64,000 nucleotides of DNA from Luteolibacter sp. LG18 (lineage in GTDB: Bacteria > Verrucomicrobiota > Verrucomicrobiia > Verrucomicrobiales > Akkermansiaceae): contig NZ_AP024600.1 in the NCBI RefSeq assembly GCF_036322585.1, positions 1,550,001-1,614,000 on the forward strand, read 5' to 3'. Made by a program: the position numbers and the translations under genes. The notes below the pieces were generated by a model. It did not search any database, was not told where the DNA came from, and was given only the letters and a program-made list of their open reading frames with translations. Below are positions 20,501 to 28,608 of the stretch, piece after piece (the first letter of the stretch is position 1; each line of letters starts with the position of its first letter).

Positions 20501-20958
20501 CTGTTCGGAAAGGCGGTGGTGACCACCAGGTTGTCCTTCAGGAGCACCGAGCCGGGGCTGATGTTGTTGGTGGCCACTCCACCGGCGTTCGGCACCGTGA
20601 TCGTGGCATCGGCAGTACCGGTCTGGTCGAAGATGAGCTGGGAAGTGCCCGGCGTGCCGGCGTTGACGGTGAATCCCAGGTAGCTCGTCGCCGAGTCCCC
20701 GATGTTCAGCGCGCCGAGCGTGCGGTTGCCCGCGAGGCTGATGGAGCGCGCGACGGTGATGTTGTTGGTGAGGTTGGCGATGTCACCGACACCGTTGGGC
20801 ACGCCTCCGGTCCAACTGGAAGTGGTGCCCCACGTGCCCGCGGCATCGACATTCCAACTGCCGGCGACAGCGGTGGCCGGAGTGGCGGTGGAGGCGAGGA
20901 AGACGGCGGACGCCAGCGGACGGGCGATGGCAAGACGGAGGAATGCTTTGGGTTTCAT
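17521..20958 (-). CDS. Large secreted autotransporter-type beta-strand-repeat protein
   Basis: This protein of about 1145 residues starts with a signal peptide (RLAIARPLASAVFLAS, cleaved near ATA-VAG) and the repeat-opening GTWGTTSSWTGGVPNGVGD. Many Gly/Thr/Ser-rich strands follow, of the autotransporter-associated repeat type (ITKSGTGNVTLGGTNTF, LTKSGNGTVTLYGDVPV, GITKEGPGILVLQGSNSYKG), which should fold as a long beta-helix. The C-terminus has no beta-barrel. It carries the linker SADPDKDGLANLVEYVLGAN and a small beta domain typical of Verrucomicrobia surface proteins, so export or anchoring is not by a classical autotransporter barrel. ATG 20958 directly precedes the signal peptide. It is probably an adhesin or surface-layer component. 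Confidence 0.82.
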   Translation of the reverse strand: MKPKAFLRLAIARPLASAVFLASTATPATAVAGSWNVDAAGTWGTTSSWTGGVPNGVGDIANLTNNITVARSISLAGNRTLGALNIGDSATSYLGFTVNAGTPGTSQLIFDQTGTADATITVPNAGGVATNNISPGSVLLKDNLVVTTAFPNSGTTQLSISSPVTDGSGTFGITKEGPGILVLQGSNSYKGGLAINGGRVNANSYVMAFGAGPVTVASGGQAYLNSTGVCNSFTIAGTGYTNSADTAAQTGAIRLENNRGVMGHVTVAAAGARLGVNTTAAGFIGGNLLGTGNLEINSPATTTGTVSLLGSAAGYTGTLSLARGNFNFPGALGGSMSVATAAGATTTLGAGTSVAGNLTLDSTNAAITYRNAHGTLAIGGALNLTGSTVVSPSMFPAPGTGTLTLMTYASQSGAGTLSFNPANYRGTPSLTVGATSAQITGLDGQTRTWLNASANGTWDINGSANWDGGDNRYFNADAVVFGDGVAGTVTLAGTMTPHSVTFTNLAGNDYTLTGGAIDGAGAGITKSGTGNVTLGGTNTFVGPVAVNAGRLILGTAQALGFTSGVTVASGASLDLNGKGMTAVSRMVDLTISGTGDGSLPALANSSADITFTGVAAAGIRNVTLAGDATIGGPRNFDIGSSGVLDGDGFTLTKTGTSQVYLLGVSKNLHTVVEGGSLAGYGPDPFGATLRIKAGGTAQAANPGTYSSQVTLESGGILQHTIGTESLWTGAFTATGNAELSCNNTTGTSLTVVQGFSVPGNLTKSGNGTVTLYGDVPVTGAVSVTGGILLLGTGGSTGSFGSAPVTISSGATLNLFRSGTFTFGSAINGAGSLNLTGTAAVTLSADSTYSGSTTVSAGSLQLLNPTHSSGTLSGSAGTRIAATGTFGNTAISGILAPGTPSAPIGTITVAGTAANLNIAAAGIYEAQINTDDTTADKIAVLGTGAGNLTLSGALSVSNLGTVAPAPGTKFTLLTYTGTLTGTFAGLPEGAAFALGGTNYLIRYADGGKNVTLTAATAYDTWILGYHAGSGGAVVLGGSADPDKDGLANLVEYVLGANPASGVSGKRPTAVRSGSNFTITFDFQKEAEDGGYVPVMEYSPTMATGEWYPVGPEMYSFEDHGTFRKVTVTVPAGSFEKLFTRLRVTAP

Positions 20959-21113
20959 GATGCAGACAGACAGAACAGGGGTTGTCGGACATGCCCGGTG
21001 AAACGGCGGCTTCGCTGCGTTGGAACGCTCGCGCCACCGGTTCACGGGGATTTCTCAACCTCACGCCCTAAAGCACTCTCCAAGCCGCCGCGATGAATTC
21101 CATGCAACGGCAT

Positions 21114-21132
21114 TGTTCAAGATACTTGAACA
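21114..21132. promoter_or_regulatory. Candidate operator TGTTCA-N7-TGAACA
   Basis: This perfect 6-7-6 palindrome (TGTTCA, spacer AGATACT, TGAACA) lies about 155 bases upstream of the beta-strand-repeat protein start and 45 bases beyond the chitinase stop codon. It is identical in arms and spacing to the site at 24951-24969. Confidence 0.6.
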
Positions 21133-21177
21133 CGAATGCGCAGTATTCCGCTGCAAGTAATGATGATCTAACATCCA

Positions 21178-24100
21178 TCACTTCACCCGTATCTCGATCC
21201 GCGCGAAGGCCGCGGGCCGGGATGACATGGGGACGGTGTCCCGCCACACCGCCTCGAGCTTGCCGCCGCCGAGATCGACGGTCTGATGGAGGACCATCAG
21301 TCGGGACGGGGTGAAGGACGGGGTGGTGGAGGCGAGAACGCGGTACTCCACGTTGTTCGCGGTGGTGTCCGCGGGAACGACCACGCAGAAGTAGCCGGCG
21401 GTGGTGCCGGAAACCGTGAGGGTTCGTTTCTCGCTACGAGGTCCGCCGTAGTTCGTGGTTTGCGGGGCGGTACCGTTGAGGAACTCCAGCAGGTTCGAGC
21501 GGCCGTCGCCGTCCGGGTCCGCGGCGTAAGCGGTGGTGGCGAGGCCCTTGGCCGCGGCCCAGCTGGCGAACGAGCTGCCACCGGAGCCGACCGTCTGGCC
21601 GTTGAGCTTGAGATTCACGGGCTGGGACGGCGTGCCCGAACCGATGATGCCGATCGTGCCGGTGGTGTTATTCGCCAAGGTGTAGCCTCCCCAGGTGGGA
21701 TTGGTGGCGGTGTGGGTGCTGCCGCTCTTGCCGCCGTACACACCATCCCACATCGAGGACACGGTCCACGCGGCATCGAACTGGAGGTTCCAGGTGCTGA
21801 GCGCCGCGCCGGTCTGATTGGTAAAGCGCAGCTCGCCCTGGAACCCGCCGGCCCACGAATCGGTGACCACCAGCGAGAGCGCGGCTCCGGCCGCTGCGGC
21901 GTGGGACGTCCAGCCGTCCTCCGAGCTGGGGCCGCTGCTGTCGTCGTTGGTGATGGTGCCGGTGGCCGTAGCGGTACCGAGCGTCGCGCCGGTGGGATTG
22001 GAAAGCGCGAGCGTGAAGGTCTCGTCCGCTTCCACGGTTTCATCGCCGTCGATGGTCACCGCGACCGTCTTCGAGGTTTCGCCCGCGGCGAAGACCAGCG
22101 TACCGCTACGGGAAACGTAGTCGCTGTCCGCGGTGGCGGTGCCGTTCGCCGTGGCGTAGTCCACGCTCACGGAGGTAGCCGCGGCCTTGGAGAGCGAGAC
22201 GGTGAAGTTCAGCACGCTGGTGCCCGCATTGCCTTCCATCATGCTACCACCGGTCACGGACACCACCGGAGGCCCGCTGGTCGATCCGGCGATCCATTCC
22301 GCGAAGGCATTCGAGAGATCCGGGTGTGAAGCGTGTTCGTGGCCGATCTCCCAGCAGCCGACGCCGCGCACCGTCGCGCCACCCGCCAGCACGGTGCCGG
22401 TGGAGGACAGCAAGCCGTCCATCTTCCGCTTCATCGCGTCCGGCGGCGTGAACCACTCGCCGTTGATCTGCACCTCCAGTGCATTCGGATCGATGGCCGC
22501 GGTGTAGGCCACCTGGTTCGCGGCCCAGGTGTCCCGTACCGAGGACCACGAGTGGTTGCCGGAGCCATAGAACGGCAGGCCGACGATCACCTTCGATGCC
22601 GGGAACCCCTTGCCCAACACGTAATCGACGCCGCCCTTCACCGAAGCCTCGGGAAGCTGGTCGTTCGCCAGCGTCCACTGGGTGGAGCCCGGCTTGCGCA
22701 GCGGACCGTTCGCCGGGTTCTTCCAATCGTAGCCGAAGTAGAAGAAGAAGTCGGTGCAGTTCCCGAGCGTGGCGAAATCGAAGCCGCCGAGGTACCAGCC
22801 CGGACCGCTGCCGAACATGACGATGTAGCGGGAATCCGCCGCCTTCACCGTGGCGTGGAGCGTCTGCATCAGCGCGGTGAAGTTCGCACGCGAGGTGCCG
22901 GCATCGGCGGGGAACTCGTAATCGATGTCGACACCGTCGAGGTGGTTCGCCTGCAGGAACGCGACCACGTTGTTCGCGAAGGTCTGCCGCAGCGCGGGGC
23001 TGGCGGCGATGGTGGCGTACTGATCCGCGAGCGCTGCCGGATATGCGCCGCCGATGCTCACGATCACGGATTTCCCGAGCGTGTGACCCTCGTTCACCAC
23101 CGCGGGCAGGTACGAGGAGAACGATCCCAAGGTGGTGCCGATGGTGCCGTCCGCCTTCGGCTCGGCAAAGGCGGTGACGATCACGTCGTAGGCCTCCAGG
23201 TTCGCGGCCTGCAACGCGGCGGGATAGTCGGCGATGACCTGGTCCTGACCCTGCGCGTTGCGGAGGCCATTGAGATACCCCATCACCAGCGGATGCGAGG
23301 GCAGCGTGTTCAAACCCCGCTGCGGTCCCGTGGCGGGGGAGGGGCCCTCGGTGCCATCGGCGGGCACGGCGTCGCCAGCGAGCACGGAATTGACCACGTT
23401 CACCAGCGGGGAGTCTGTGGAGGGGCTGTAGGGCAGCTTCGCGGAGTTGTCCTGGATGGTTCCGGCGCGCAGGTCGCCGTAGGCATGCCAGACAATGACG
23501 CCGCCAAGGTTCTGCGTGCGGGCGTATTCCACCTTCAAGCCGATGCTACGGGAATCATCGTAGCTGAGGAACGAGGTCCCCTTGATCAGGTACGGTACCT
23601 TCGCCACGTCATCCCAATGGCGGGTCCAGCCGGTGAGATTCTGGCGGATGTACTCGTAGTTCGGCGTGGCGTCGTAGTCGCCCCACGTGGCGAAGTCCGC
23701 GCAGGTGGTGATCGGGCCATCCGGCTGCACGGTTTTCTGGACCTTCACGGTGGTGCCACCCAGCGCCGCGGTGCCGGAGCAGATCACGCCGCGGCCGTAG
23801 AACGGCAGGCCGAGCGCGATCTTCCCCCGCGGCACCCCCTTCCCGATCAAGAACTGCACGGCGGTGTCGCACGAGGCCGCGCCGCCTTCTTCATCCGGAT
23901 ACGCGTACAGCGGGGCATTGTGTCCGGCCTTGTCCGACCAGCCGCCTTGGACATCGTAGGTCATCAGGTCGATGGAATCGAGCAGGCCCGCCACCGCCAC
24001 CCAATCGAAGCCCGCGAGCTTGGCGGGCGCGCAGCTCAGGGCCGCACTCATCTGTTTGCCCGAGCCGATCGCGGCGCGCACCTCCTGCATCAGCGTGACG

Positions 24101-24852
24101 AAATTCGCGTAGTCCGCCTGGGTGCCGGTGAAATTCATGCCGCCGGAGGTACCGGGATATTCCCAGTCGAAATCGATGCCATCGAAGCCGAGCGCGATCA
24201 GGCGCTGGCAGTCCGCGACGAAGCGCGCGCGCTTCACCGGATCCGCGGCCATCGCGCCGTAGTGCTTGCACATGCTCCAGCCGCCGATGCTGGCCATCAC
24301 CTTCACCCCCTTCGCGTGGGCCAGCTCCAGGACCCCCGGCATGGTGCCCGGCACGTGGTAGGGCACCGGCATCGGCCCGGTCAGGCCGCTCGGCACGTGC
24401 CGCCAACCGCCGTTGTAGGACTCGAAACCCGCCGCCGTGACCTGCGCGGTGAAATTCCACTGCGGGCTCAGCTCGCCCCATACCAGGTAGTAGTCCCAGG
24501 ATGAATAGACATCTCCGTTCAACAACGGCGCGGGAGCCTGGACCTGCCCGGCTTGGTAGATGTTCGGATTCCGGAAATCGCCGCTGTGCAGCGAGCCATC
24601 CTCCGCCACGCCGAAGAACGAGAAGTTCAGGTGGGTGTACTGGGAGTAGTCGAGGTTGAGGTGGTTGAGAAAGCCCTGCTTCGGAAGGCCCGCGGTGGTG
24701 CCTTTCCATGCGTCCCACTGGGTGATGTAGCCGATCACGCGCTTGCCATGGCTGGCGGTGGTGCGGGTCGGCAACGAGTCCGCGCCGCCCGCCGCGTAGG
24801 CGCAGAGGGGGAGGAACGGCAGCAGGCCGCCGAGCAGAAGGGTCCGGAACAT
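21178..24852 (-). CDS. Secreted two-domain GH18 chitinase with Calx-beta and CBM2-like domains
   Basis: The product of about 1224 residues begins with a signal peptide (MFRTLLLGGLLPFLPLCAYA). The first GH18 catalytic domain carries DGIDFDWE (Glu about 231). The second carries DGVDIDYE (Glu about 646). Both therefore keep the DxxDxDxE catalytic motif. A Calx-beta domain (about 862-968), a CBM2-like chitin/cellulose-binding domain (about 980-1087, WNLQFDAAWTVSSMWDGVYG) and a DPDGDGRSNLLEF linker with a C-terminal beta domain follow. GH18 enzymes hydrolyse chitin; two catalytic domains on one chain suggest complementary endo and exo action. ATG 24852 is preferred over an upstream in-frame codon at 24987. 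A divergent GntR-type regulator and a shared palindrome lie upstream. Confidence 0.92.
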   Translation of the reverse strand: MFRTLLLGGLLPFLPLCAYAAGGADSLPTRTTASHGKRVIGYITQWDAWKGTTAGLPKQGFLNHLNLDYSQYTHLNFSFFGVAEDGSLHSGDFRNPNIYQAGQVQAPAPLLNGDVYSSWDYYLVWGELSPQWNFTAQVTAAGFESYNGGWRHVPSGLTGPMPVPYHVPGTMPGVLELAHAKGVKVMASIGGWSMCKHYGAMAADPVKRARFVADCQRLIALGFDGIDFDWEYPGTSGGMNFTGTQADYANFVTLMQEVRAAIGSGKQMSAALSCAPAKLAGFDWVAVAGLLDSIDLMTYDVQGGWSDKAGHNAPLYAYPDEEGGAASCDTAVQFLIGKGVPRGKIALGLPFYGRGVICSGTAALGGTTVKVQKTVQPDGPITTCADFATWGDYDATPNYEYIRQNLTGWTRHWDDVAKVPYLIKGTSFLSYDDSRSIGLKVEYARTQNLGGVIVWHAYGDLRAGTIQDNSAKLPYSPSTDSPLVNVVNSVLAGDAVPADGTEGPSPATGPQRGLNTLPSHPLVMGYLNGLRNAQGQDQVIADYPAALQAANLEAYDVIVTAFAEPKADGTIGTTLGSFSSYLPAVVNEGHTLGKSVIVSIGGAYPAALADQYATIAASPALRQTFANNVVAFLQANHLDGVDIDYEFPADAGTSRANFTALMQTLHATVKAADSRYIVMFGSGPGWYLGGFDFATLGNCTDFFFYFGYDWKNPANGPLRKPGSTQWTLANDQLPEASVKGGVDYVLGKGFPASKVIVGLPFYGSGNHSWSSVRDTWAANQVAYTAAIDPNALEVQINGEWFTPPDAMKRKMDGLLSSTGTVLAGGATVRGVGCWEIGHEHASHPDLSNAFAEWIAGSTSGPPVVSVTGGSMMEGNAGTSVLNFTVSLSKAAATSVSVDYATANGTATADSDYVSRSGTLVFAAGETSKTVAVTIDGDETVEADETFTLALSNPTGATLGTATATGTITNDDSSGPSSEDGWTSHAAAAGAALSLVVTDSWAGGFQGELRFTNQTGAALSTWNLQFDAAWTVSSMWDGVYGGKSGSTHTATNPTWGGYTLANNTTGTIGIIGSGTPSQPVNLKLNGQTVGSGGSSFASWAAAKGLATTAYAADPDGDGRSNLLEFLNGTAPQTTNYGGPRSEKRTLTVSGTTAGYFCVVVPADTTANNVEYRVLASTTPSFTPSRLMVLHQTVDLGGGKLEAVWRDTVPMSSRPAAFARIEIRVK

Positions 24853-24950
24853 GGGAGCTGTGTTTGGGGAATCCGGGAGGAGAATCCACCGAATCCATTC
24901 ATCCCTGAAGATCCCGGAATCCATTGGCAATGCGTGATTCCGGCGTGATC

Positions 24951-24969
24951 TGTTCAATCGCCTTGAACA
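24951..24969. promoter_or_regulatory. Candidate operator TGTTCA-N7-TGAACA
   Basis: This perfect 6-7-6 palindrome (TGTTCA, spacer ATCGCCT, TGAACA) lies in the 143-base gap between the divergent chitinase and GntR-type regulator genes. It is 27 bases from the regulator start, a position fit for autoregulation, and about 100 bases from the chitinase start. Confidence 0.65.
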
Positions 24970-24995
24970 AAATTCCGGTAATTGCATGCTGAATC

Positions 24996-26090
24996 ATGAC
25001 CCCGGTGAAGCGTGCCCTGCTGGTCGACGATACCGCCGCCCACCTGCGGCGGCAGATCGGCGCGGGCGCGTTTTCGGGTGAGCTTCCATCATGCCGCCAG
25101 CTCGCGCGATCCCTGCAGGTGAGCGTGCCAACGGTGCTGCTGGCGTTGGAGCGGCTCACCGACGAGGGCCTGCTGCTGCGGGGAAAATCGCGGCGGCCTT
25201 ACCAGCTCGCGGCGCAGCCGGGGAAACCGTCGAAAGTTGACCAACGGCGGCGGCTGATCTTGGTGATTAGCGCGAAGCCGCTCGGCGAGTTCGAGGCGAA
25301 CAGCCGCGCGGCGGTAGACCGGGTGATGTCCGACTGCATGCAGCATGGCTGGGAGTTCCAGCACCGCTTGATCCCGTATTCCGATGCCCGGCGGTCGAGC
25401 CCGCGCTGGGATGAAATGCTCGACGACATCCGGCCCTCGATGCTGGTGGCGCTGGCGGGCAACAAGGTGCTGGCGGAGTGGGCGGTGCGGCGGGGAGTGC
25501 CCACGCTTTTCGTCGGCGGGGTGCCGGGCGAACACGCCGTCACCGCCATCGGGGTGAGCCTGCGCGACCGCCTGGAGGTGGCGATCGATTCGCTGCTGCG
25601 GCTCGGCCACCGCCACATCTGCCTGCCCATCTGCGGCCTGCAGGAGTACTTCATCCAGGCGATGCGCCAGCAGCTCGAGGAAGCGCTGGCCGCGCGTGGG
25701 ATTCCCTTCGTGCCGATGTACCACGCCCCCGGCACCCCCCACCGCAGTCCCACGGCGATGGTCTCGCTGCTGGGCAAGGTGTTCGCGGCGCGGGTGCCCA
25801 CGGCGATCATCCTGGTCGAGTGGATCGATTTCGTCTCCGCCTCGGCGCTGCTGGCAAAGCATGGGCTGGCCTTCGGCAAGGACGTGGTGGGGGTGGTGCT
25901 CACCTACGAGCCCCATCTCGAGTGGTTCCAACCGCGGCCCGCCCATTTCCGGCTGCCCTTGCAGCGGTTGCAGCGCACGCTGAGTGAGTGGCTGAAGAAC
26001 CCGAACGCCCCGCGCTTCCGGAAGGGCGGCCTGATGCTCCAGCCGTGCCGCTTTTACGAAGGCGATGCCTTCCGCGGGCCCGCCGCCTGA
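24996..26090 (+). CDS. GntR-type HTH regulator with LacI/PBP-like sensor domain
   Basis: This 364-residue regulator has an N-terminal winged helix of the GntR type (about residues 10-68: SGELPSCRQLARSLQVSVPT, VLLALERLTDEGLLLRGKSR). A periplasmic-binding-protein-like effector domain follows (about 85-345), as in LacI/XylR sugar regulators (RLILVISAKPLGEFEANSR, DDIRPSMLVALAGNKVLAEW). Such proteins sense a sugar. Divergence from the GH18 chitinase suggests a chitin oligosaccharide. It starts at ATG 24996, 27 bases after a palindromic site also found in front of two nearby genes. Confidence 0.85.
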   Translation: MTPVKRALLVDDTAAHLRRQIGAGAFSGELPSCRQLARSLQVSVPTVLLALERLTDEGLLLRGKSRRPYQLAAQPGKPSKVDQRRRLILVISAKPLGEFEANSRAAVDRVMSDCMQHGWEFQHRLIPYSDARRSSPRWDEMLDDIRPSMLVALAGNKVLAEWAVRRGVPTLFVGGVPGEHAVTAIGVSLRDRLEVAIDSLLRLGHRHICLPICGLQEYFIQAMRQQLEEALAARGIPFVPMYHAPGTPHRSPTAMVSLLGKVFAARVPTAIILVEWIDFVSASALLAKHGLAFGKDVVGVVLTYEPHLEWFQPRPAHFRLPLQRLQRTLSEWLKNPNAPRFRKGGLMLQPCRFYEGDAFRGPAA

Positions 26091-26130
26091 GCGGCTTGCA
26101 CCCGGCCCGTGATCCCACTACGAAACGATC

Positions 26131-27213
26131 ATGGATGCATGGTACTACGGCAAGGACGGCAGACAGGGAGGCCCGGTCACTTGGGACGCCTTGAGAGGAC
26201 TGGCAGCCTCCGGGCAACTCGCACCCGGTGACCTGGTGTGGACCTCGTCCATGAAGGATTGGAAACCCGCCGCGGAAATCCCCGGTTTGTCTTCCACTCC
26301 GCCTTCCCCGATCTCCGGAGCTGAGGCGAGCAGCCCCTATGCCGCGCCTCCCTCCACGTGGAACCCGGCACCGGCGGTAGCCCCCATCGAAGGAGAACCA
26401 CTCCCCGAGGTCGCCCCCGGCAGCGTCCAAATCGGCGTGGGCGAATGCATCTCGCGGGCGTCCACCTTGGTGCTGCGGCATTTTGGAACCATCCTGCTCG
26501 TGGGAGTGGTGTATGTGGCGCTGACCTTCGCCGTGGGGTTCGCGCTGGGACTCGTCGACACCGCGCTGGGCCTGAAGCCGGTGAACACGATGGTCCACTT
26601 CGACCCCACCCACATGCGGGTCGGACCAACGGGCACCCAGGCGGAGGAGGAGCCGTCGAACGAGTTCCCGACCACCCACCGAACCCGCGTCTCTACCTTC
26701 AACCGCTCCTCGGACGGCGGACTCCTGAGCCAGATAGGCGGACAAATCCTGAGCGTCTTCCTCTCGCTCGGCTGCGCCCGCATCGGCCTGAATCTGGTGG
26801 ACGGCAAGGAAGCCGATGTCGGAATGATGTTCGGCGAGGGGCGGAAGCTGCTCCGAGCCATCGGGGCCTCGATCCTCTACCTCCTGATGGTCGGCCTCGG
26901 GTTGATCTGCCTGCTCGTGCCCGGCATCTATCTGGCGATGAGGTTCGGCCTCTACCGCAAGGCGATCGTCGACCGCGACCTGGGGATCATGGACGCGTTC
27001 CGCTACAGCTCGGACCTGACCACGAACAACCGCATGAACCTCTTCGGACTGGCGGTGCTGTGCTTCCTGATCACGATCGCCGGTGCCATCGCGCTGTGCG
27101 TGGGCCTCCTCTACGCGGTCCCGCTGGTGTGGCTGGCCGAGCTGGTGGCCTACCGCTGGCTGCAACGCGGACCGCAGGTGCTTCAGGACCGGCTGCGGTT
27201 TCCGTGGCGGTGA
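26131..27213 (+). CDS. GYF_2 (DUF4339) domain multi-pass membrane protein
   Basis: The 360-residue product opens with a GYF_2/DUF4339 domain (MDAWYYGKDGRQGGPVTWDA, with GQLAPGDLVWTSSMKDW), a small fold thought to bind proline-rich peptides. A Pro/Ser/Ala-rich linker (to about 90) and five to six membrane helices follow (IAVGV-type segments such as AIGASILYLLMVGLGLICLL, VLCFLITIAGAIALCVGLLY). The membrane part resembles DUF975/YciC-like helices. The function is unknown. It is a single gene between the regulator and a convergent secreted DUF3472 gene. Confidence 0.82.
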   Translation: MDAWYYGKDGRQGGPVTWDALRGLAASGQLAPGDLVWTSSMKDWKPAAEIPGLSSTPPSPISGAEASSPYAAPPSTWNPAPAVAPIEGEPLPEVAPGSVQIGVGECISRASTLVLRHFGTILLVGVVYVALTFAVGFALGLVDTALGLKPVNTMVHFDPTHMRVGPTGTQAEEEPSNEFPTTHRTRVSTFNRSSDGGLLSQIGGQILSVFLSLGCARIGLNLVDGKEADVGMMFGEGRKLLRAIGASILYLLMVGLGLICLLVPGIYLAMRFGLYRKAIVDRDLGIMDAFRYSSDLTTNNRMNLFGLAVLCFLITIAGAIALCVGLLYAVPLVWLAELVAYRWLQRGPQVLQDRLRFPWR

Positions 27214-27269
27214 AACCCCGCCATCCGCACCCACGCGCCAGCGGGGTGCGGTCGTAGCTTCGCGCGACC

Positions 27270-28523
27270 TCAAATCCCCGGCAGCGGCGGCAGCTTCAGG
27301 TCGCTCGGCGGAGTCTTGGTGGCCGGGCGGTCGAAGGGCGTGCCGTATTTCACGGACGGCTCGAGGAAGCCGCCGTTGCTGAGGAAGAAGCGGCCGTGCT
27401 CGACGCCCATGTAACGGTCGAGGCGGTCCTCCTTGCCGGTGCCGTCGTGGCTGAAGCTGGCGCGGGTGATTTCGATCCACTCGCCCTTGTCGGTGCGGAC
27501 CCACTGGTTGCCGTAGTAGCACTTCCGCTGGAGCTGGCCGTTCGAGCCGCCGAAGTTCTCGCTGAAGCTGTAGAGGCCCTTCAGCCAGTCGCCGGTCTTC
27601 GGGGCCTTCCAGCTGGAAATGAGCATCCACTTCTTCTGCTCGGGGTGGAACCAGAAGCCGGAGTACACGGTGTGGCTGGCATCCAGCACCTTCGCGGTGA
27701 CCACGAAGCGCTGGGTCGAGCCGGTCTTCCAATTGTAGACGAGGTGGCTGTGGCCGCCGGTGCCTTCGTTGCCAAAGTCACCGCTGTCCACGCCCTCGCC
27801 CTTCGCGATGAGACTCGTGCGGTTGTCCGCCTCGACCTTGGAGCGGTCCTTGGCCTCGCCGCCCGCGTCCCACACCGAGAAGATGATGCGGCGCTCGGTG
27901 GGGCTGTTCACCTGCATGCCGAAGTAGCCGCGGTTCCAACCGCAGACCATGTAGTAGCTCGCCACCGGATCGGTGGCGGCGGTGGCCTCGCAGTAGAAGG
28001 CCTCGACGTTCACGTCCTTCGGGTTCGGGTAGGACAGGTGAACCGACGCGGCGTTGCGGCGCTCCTTCACGTTGAAATGCGCGTCCTTCGCAGCCGGGCC
28101 ATCGAGCACCAGATCGCCGACATCGCCGTTCGTTTCACCGGGGCGGTTCAGCGACTCCAGCAGGAAGCGCTGGTAGCCGGTGGCGCGGGTGATCGTGAAG
28201 CTGCCGAACGGGACCGCCACCGGGCTGCCGGTGCCTTTCACGGTGGCCTCGCGGCTCTTGCCTTCAACCGTCAGGCGCAGGCGCGATTCCTTGCCCGCGG
28301 GCAGGTTCACCTCCACCGAGCAATCCAATTTCCCGGCGGTCTTGATCTGGCCGAACCATTCGATCTTCAGCTCCGGCTTGGTCCAGCCGGTGATCGGTTT
28401 GTTCTCGGAAATCCGCGCGCCATTCGCCTCGGGCTCGAGGTAGGCGCTGTGGGCGGGAATGCGGAGCGGGTCGGCATGGAGGCCGCCCGCCATGACAAGC
28501 AAGGCGAGGATCGCGGGTTTCAT
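27270..28523 (-). CDS. Secreted DUF5077-DUF3472 protein
   Basis: This protein of about 417 residues begins with a signal peptide (MKPAILALLVMAGGLHA). A beta-sandwich of the DUF5077 type (about 20-145; IPAHSAYLEPEANG) and a DUF3472 domain (about 165-400) follow, with the conserved YYMVCGWNRGYFGMQVNS, FSVWDAGG and YSGFWFHPEQKKWMLISSW. Proteins of this layout are exported by Bacteroidota, Planctomycetota and Verrucomicrobiota and are thought to bind or process carbohydrates, but no activity is established. ATG 28523 is chosen because it precedes the signal peptide. Confidence 0.82.
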   Translation of the reverse strand: MKPAILALLVMAGGLHADPLRIPAHSAYLEPEANGARISENKPITGWTKPELKIEWFGQIKTAGKLDCSVEVNLPAGKESRLRLTVEGKSREATVKGTGSPVAVPFGSFTITRATGYQRFLLESLNRPGETNGDVGDLVLDGPAAKDAHFNVKERRNAASVHLSYPNPKDVNVEAFYCEATAATDPVASYYMVCGWNRGYFGMQVNSPTERRIIFSVWDAGGEAKDRSKVEADNRTSLIAKGEGVDSGDFGNEGTGGHSHLVYNWKTGSTQRFVVTAKVLDASHTVYSGFWFHPEQKKWMLISSWKAPKTGDWLKGLYSFSENFGGSNGQLQRKCYYGNQWVRTDKGEWIEITRASFSHDGTGKEDRLDRYMGVEHGRFFLSNGGFLEPSVKYGTPFDRPATKTPPSDLKLPPLPGI

Positions 28524-28608
28524 GATGCGGACAAACGAATGACAAACGAGAGCCACCAGAACGGAGGCAGCCCGTCCACCTCTTTCACCCGGGACCTGGT
28601 CCAGGCCG

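Noticed and set aside
26344-26359. parS-like sequence CCTCCACGTGGAACCC inside the GYF_2 gene
   Set aside because: The left half does not match (CCTCC instead of TGTTCC), so it is not palindromic over 16 bases.
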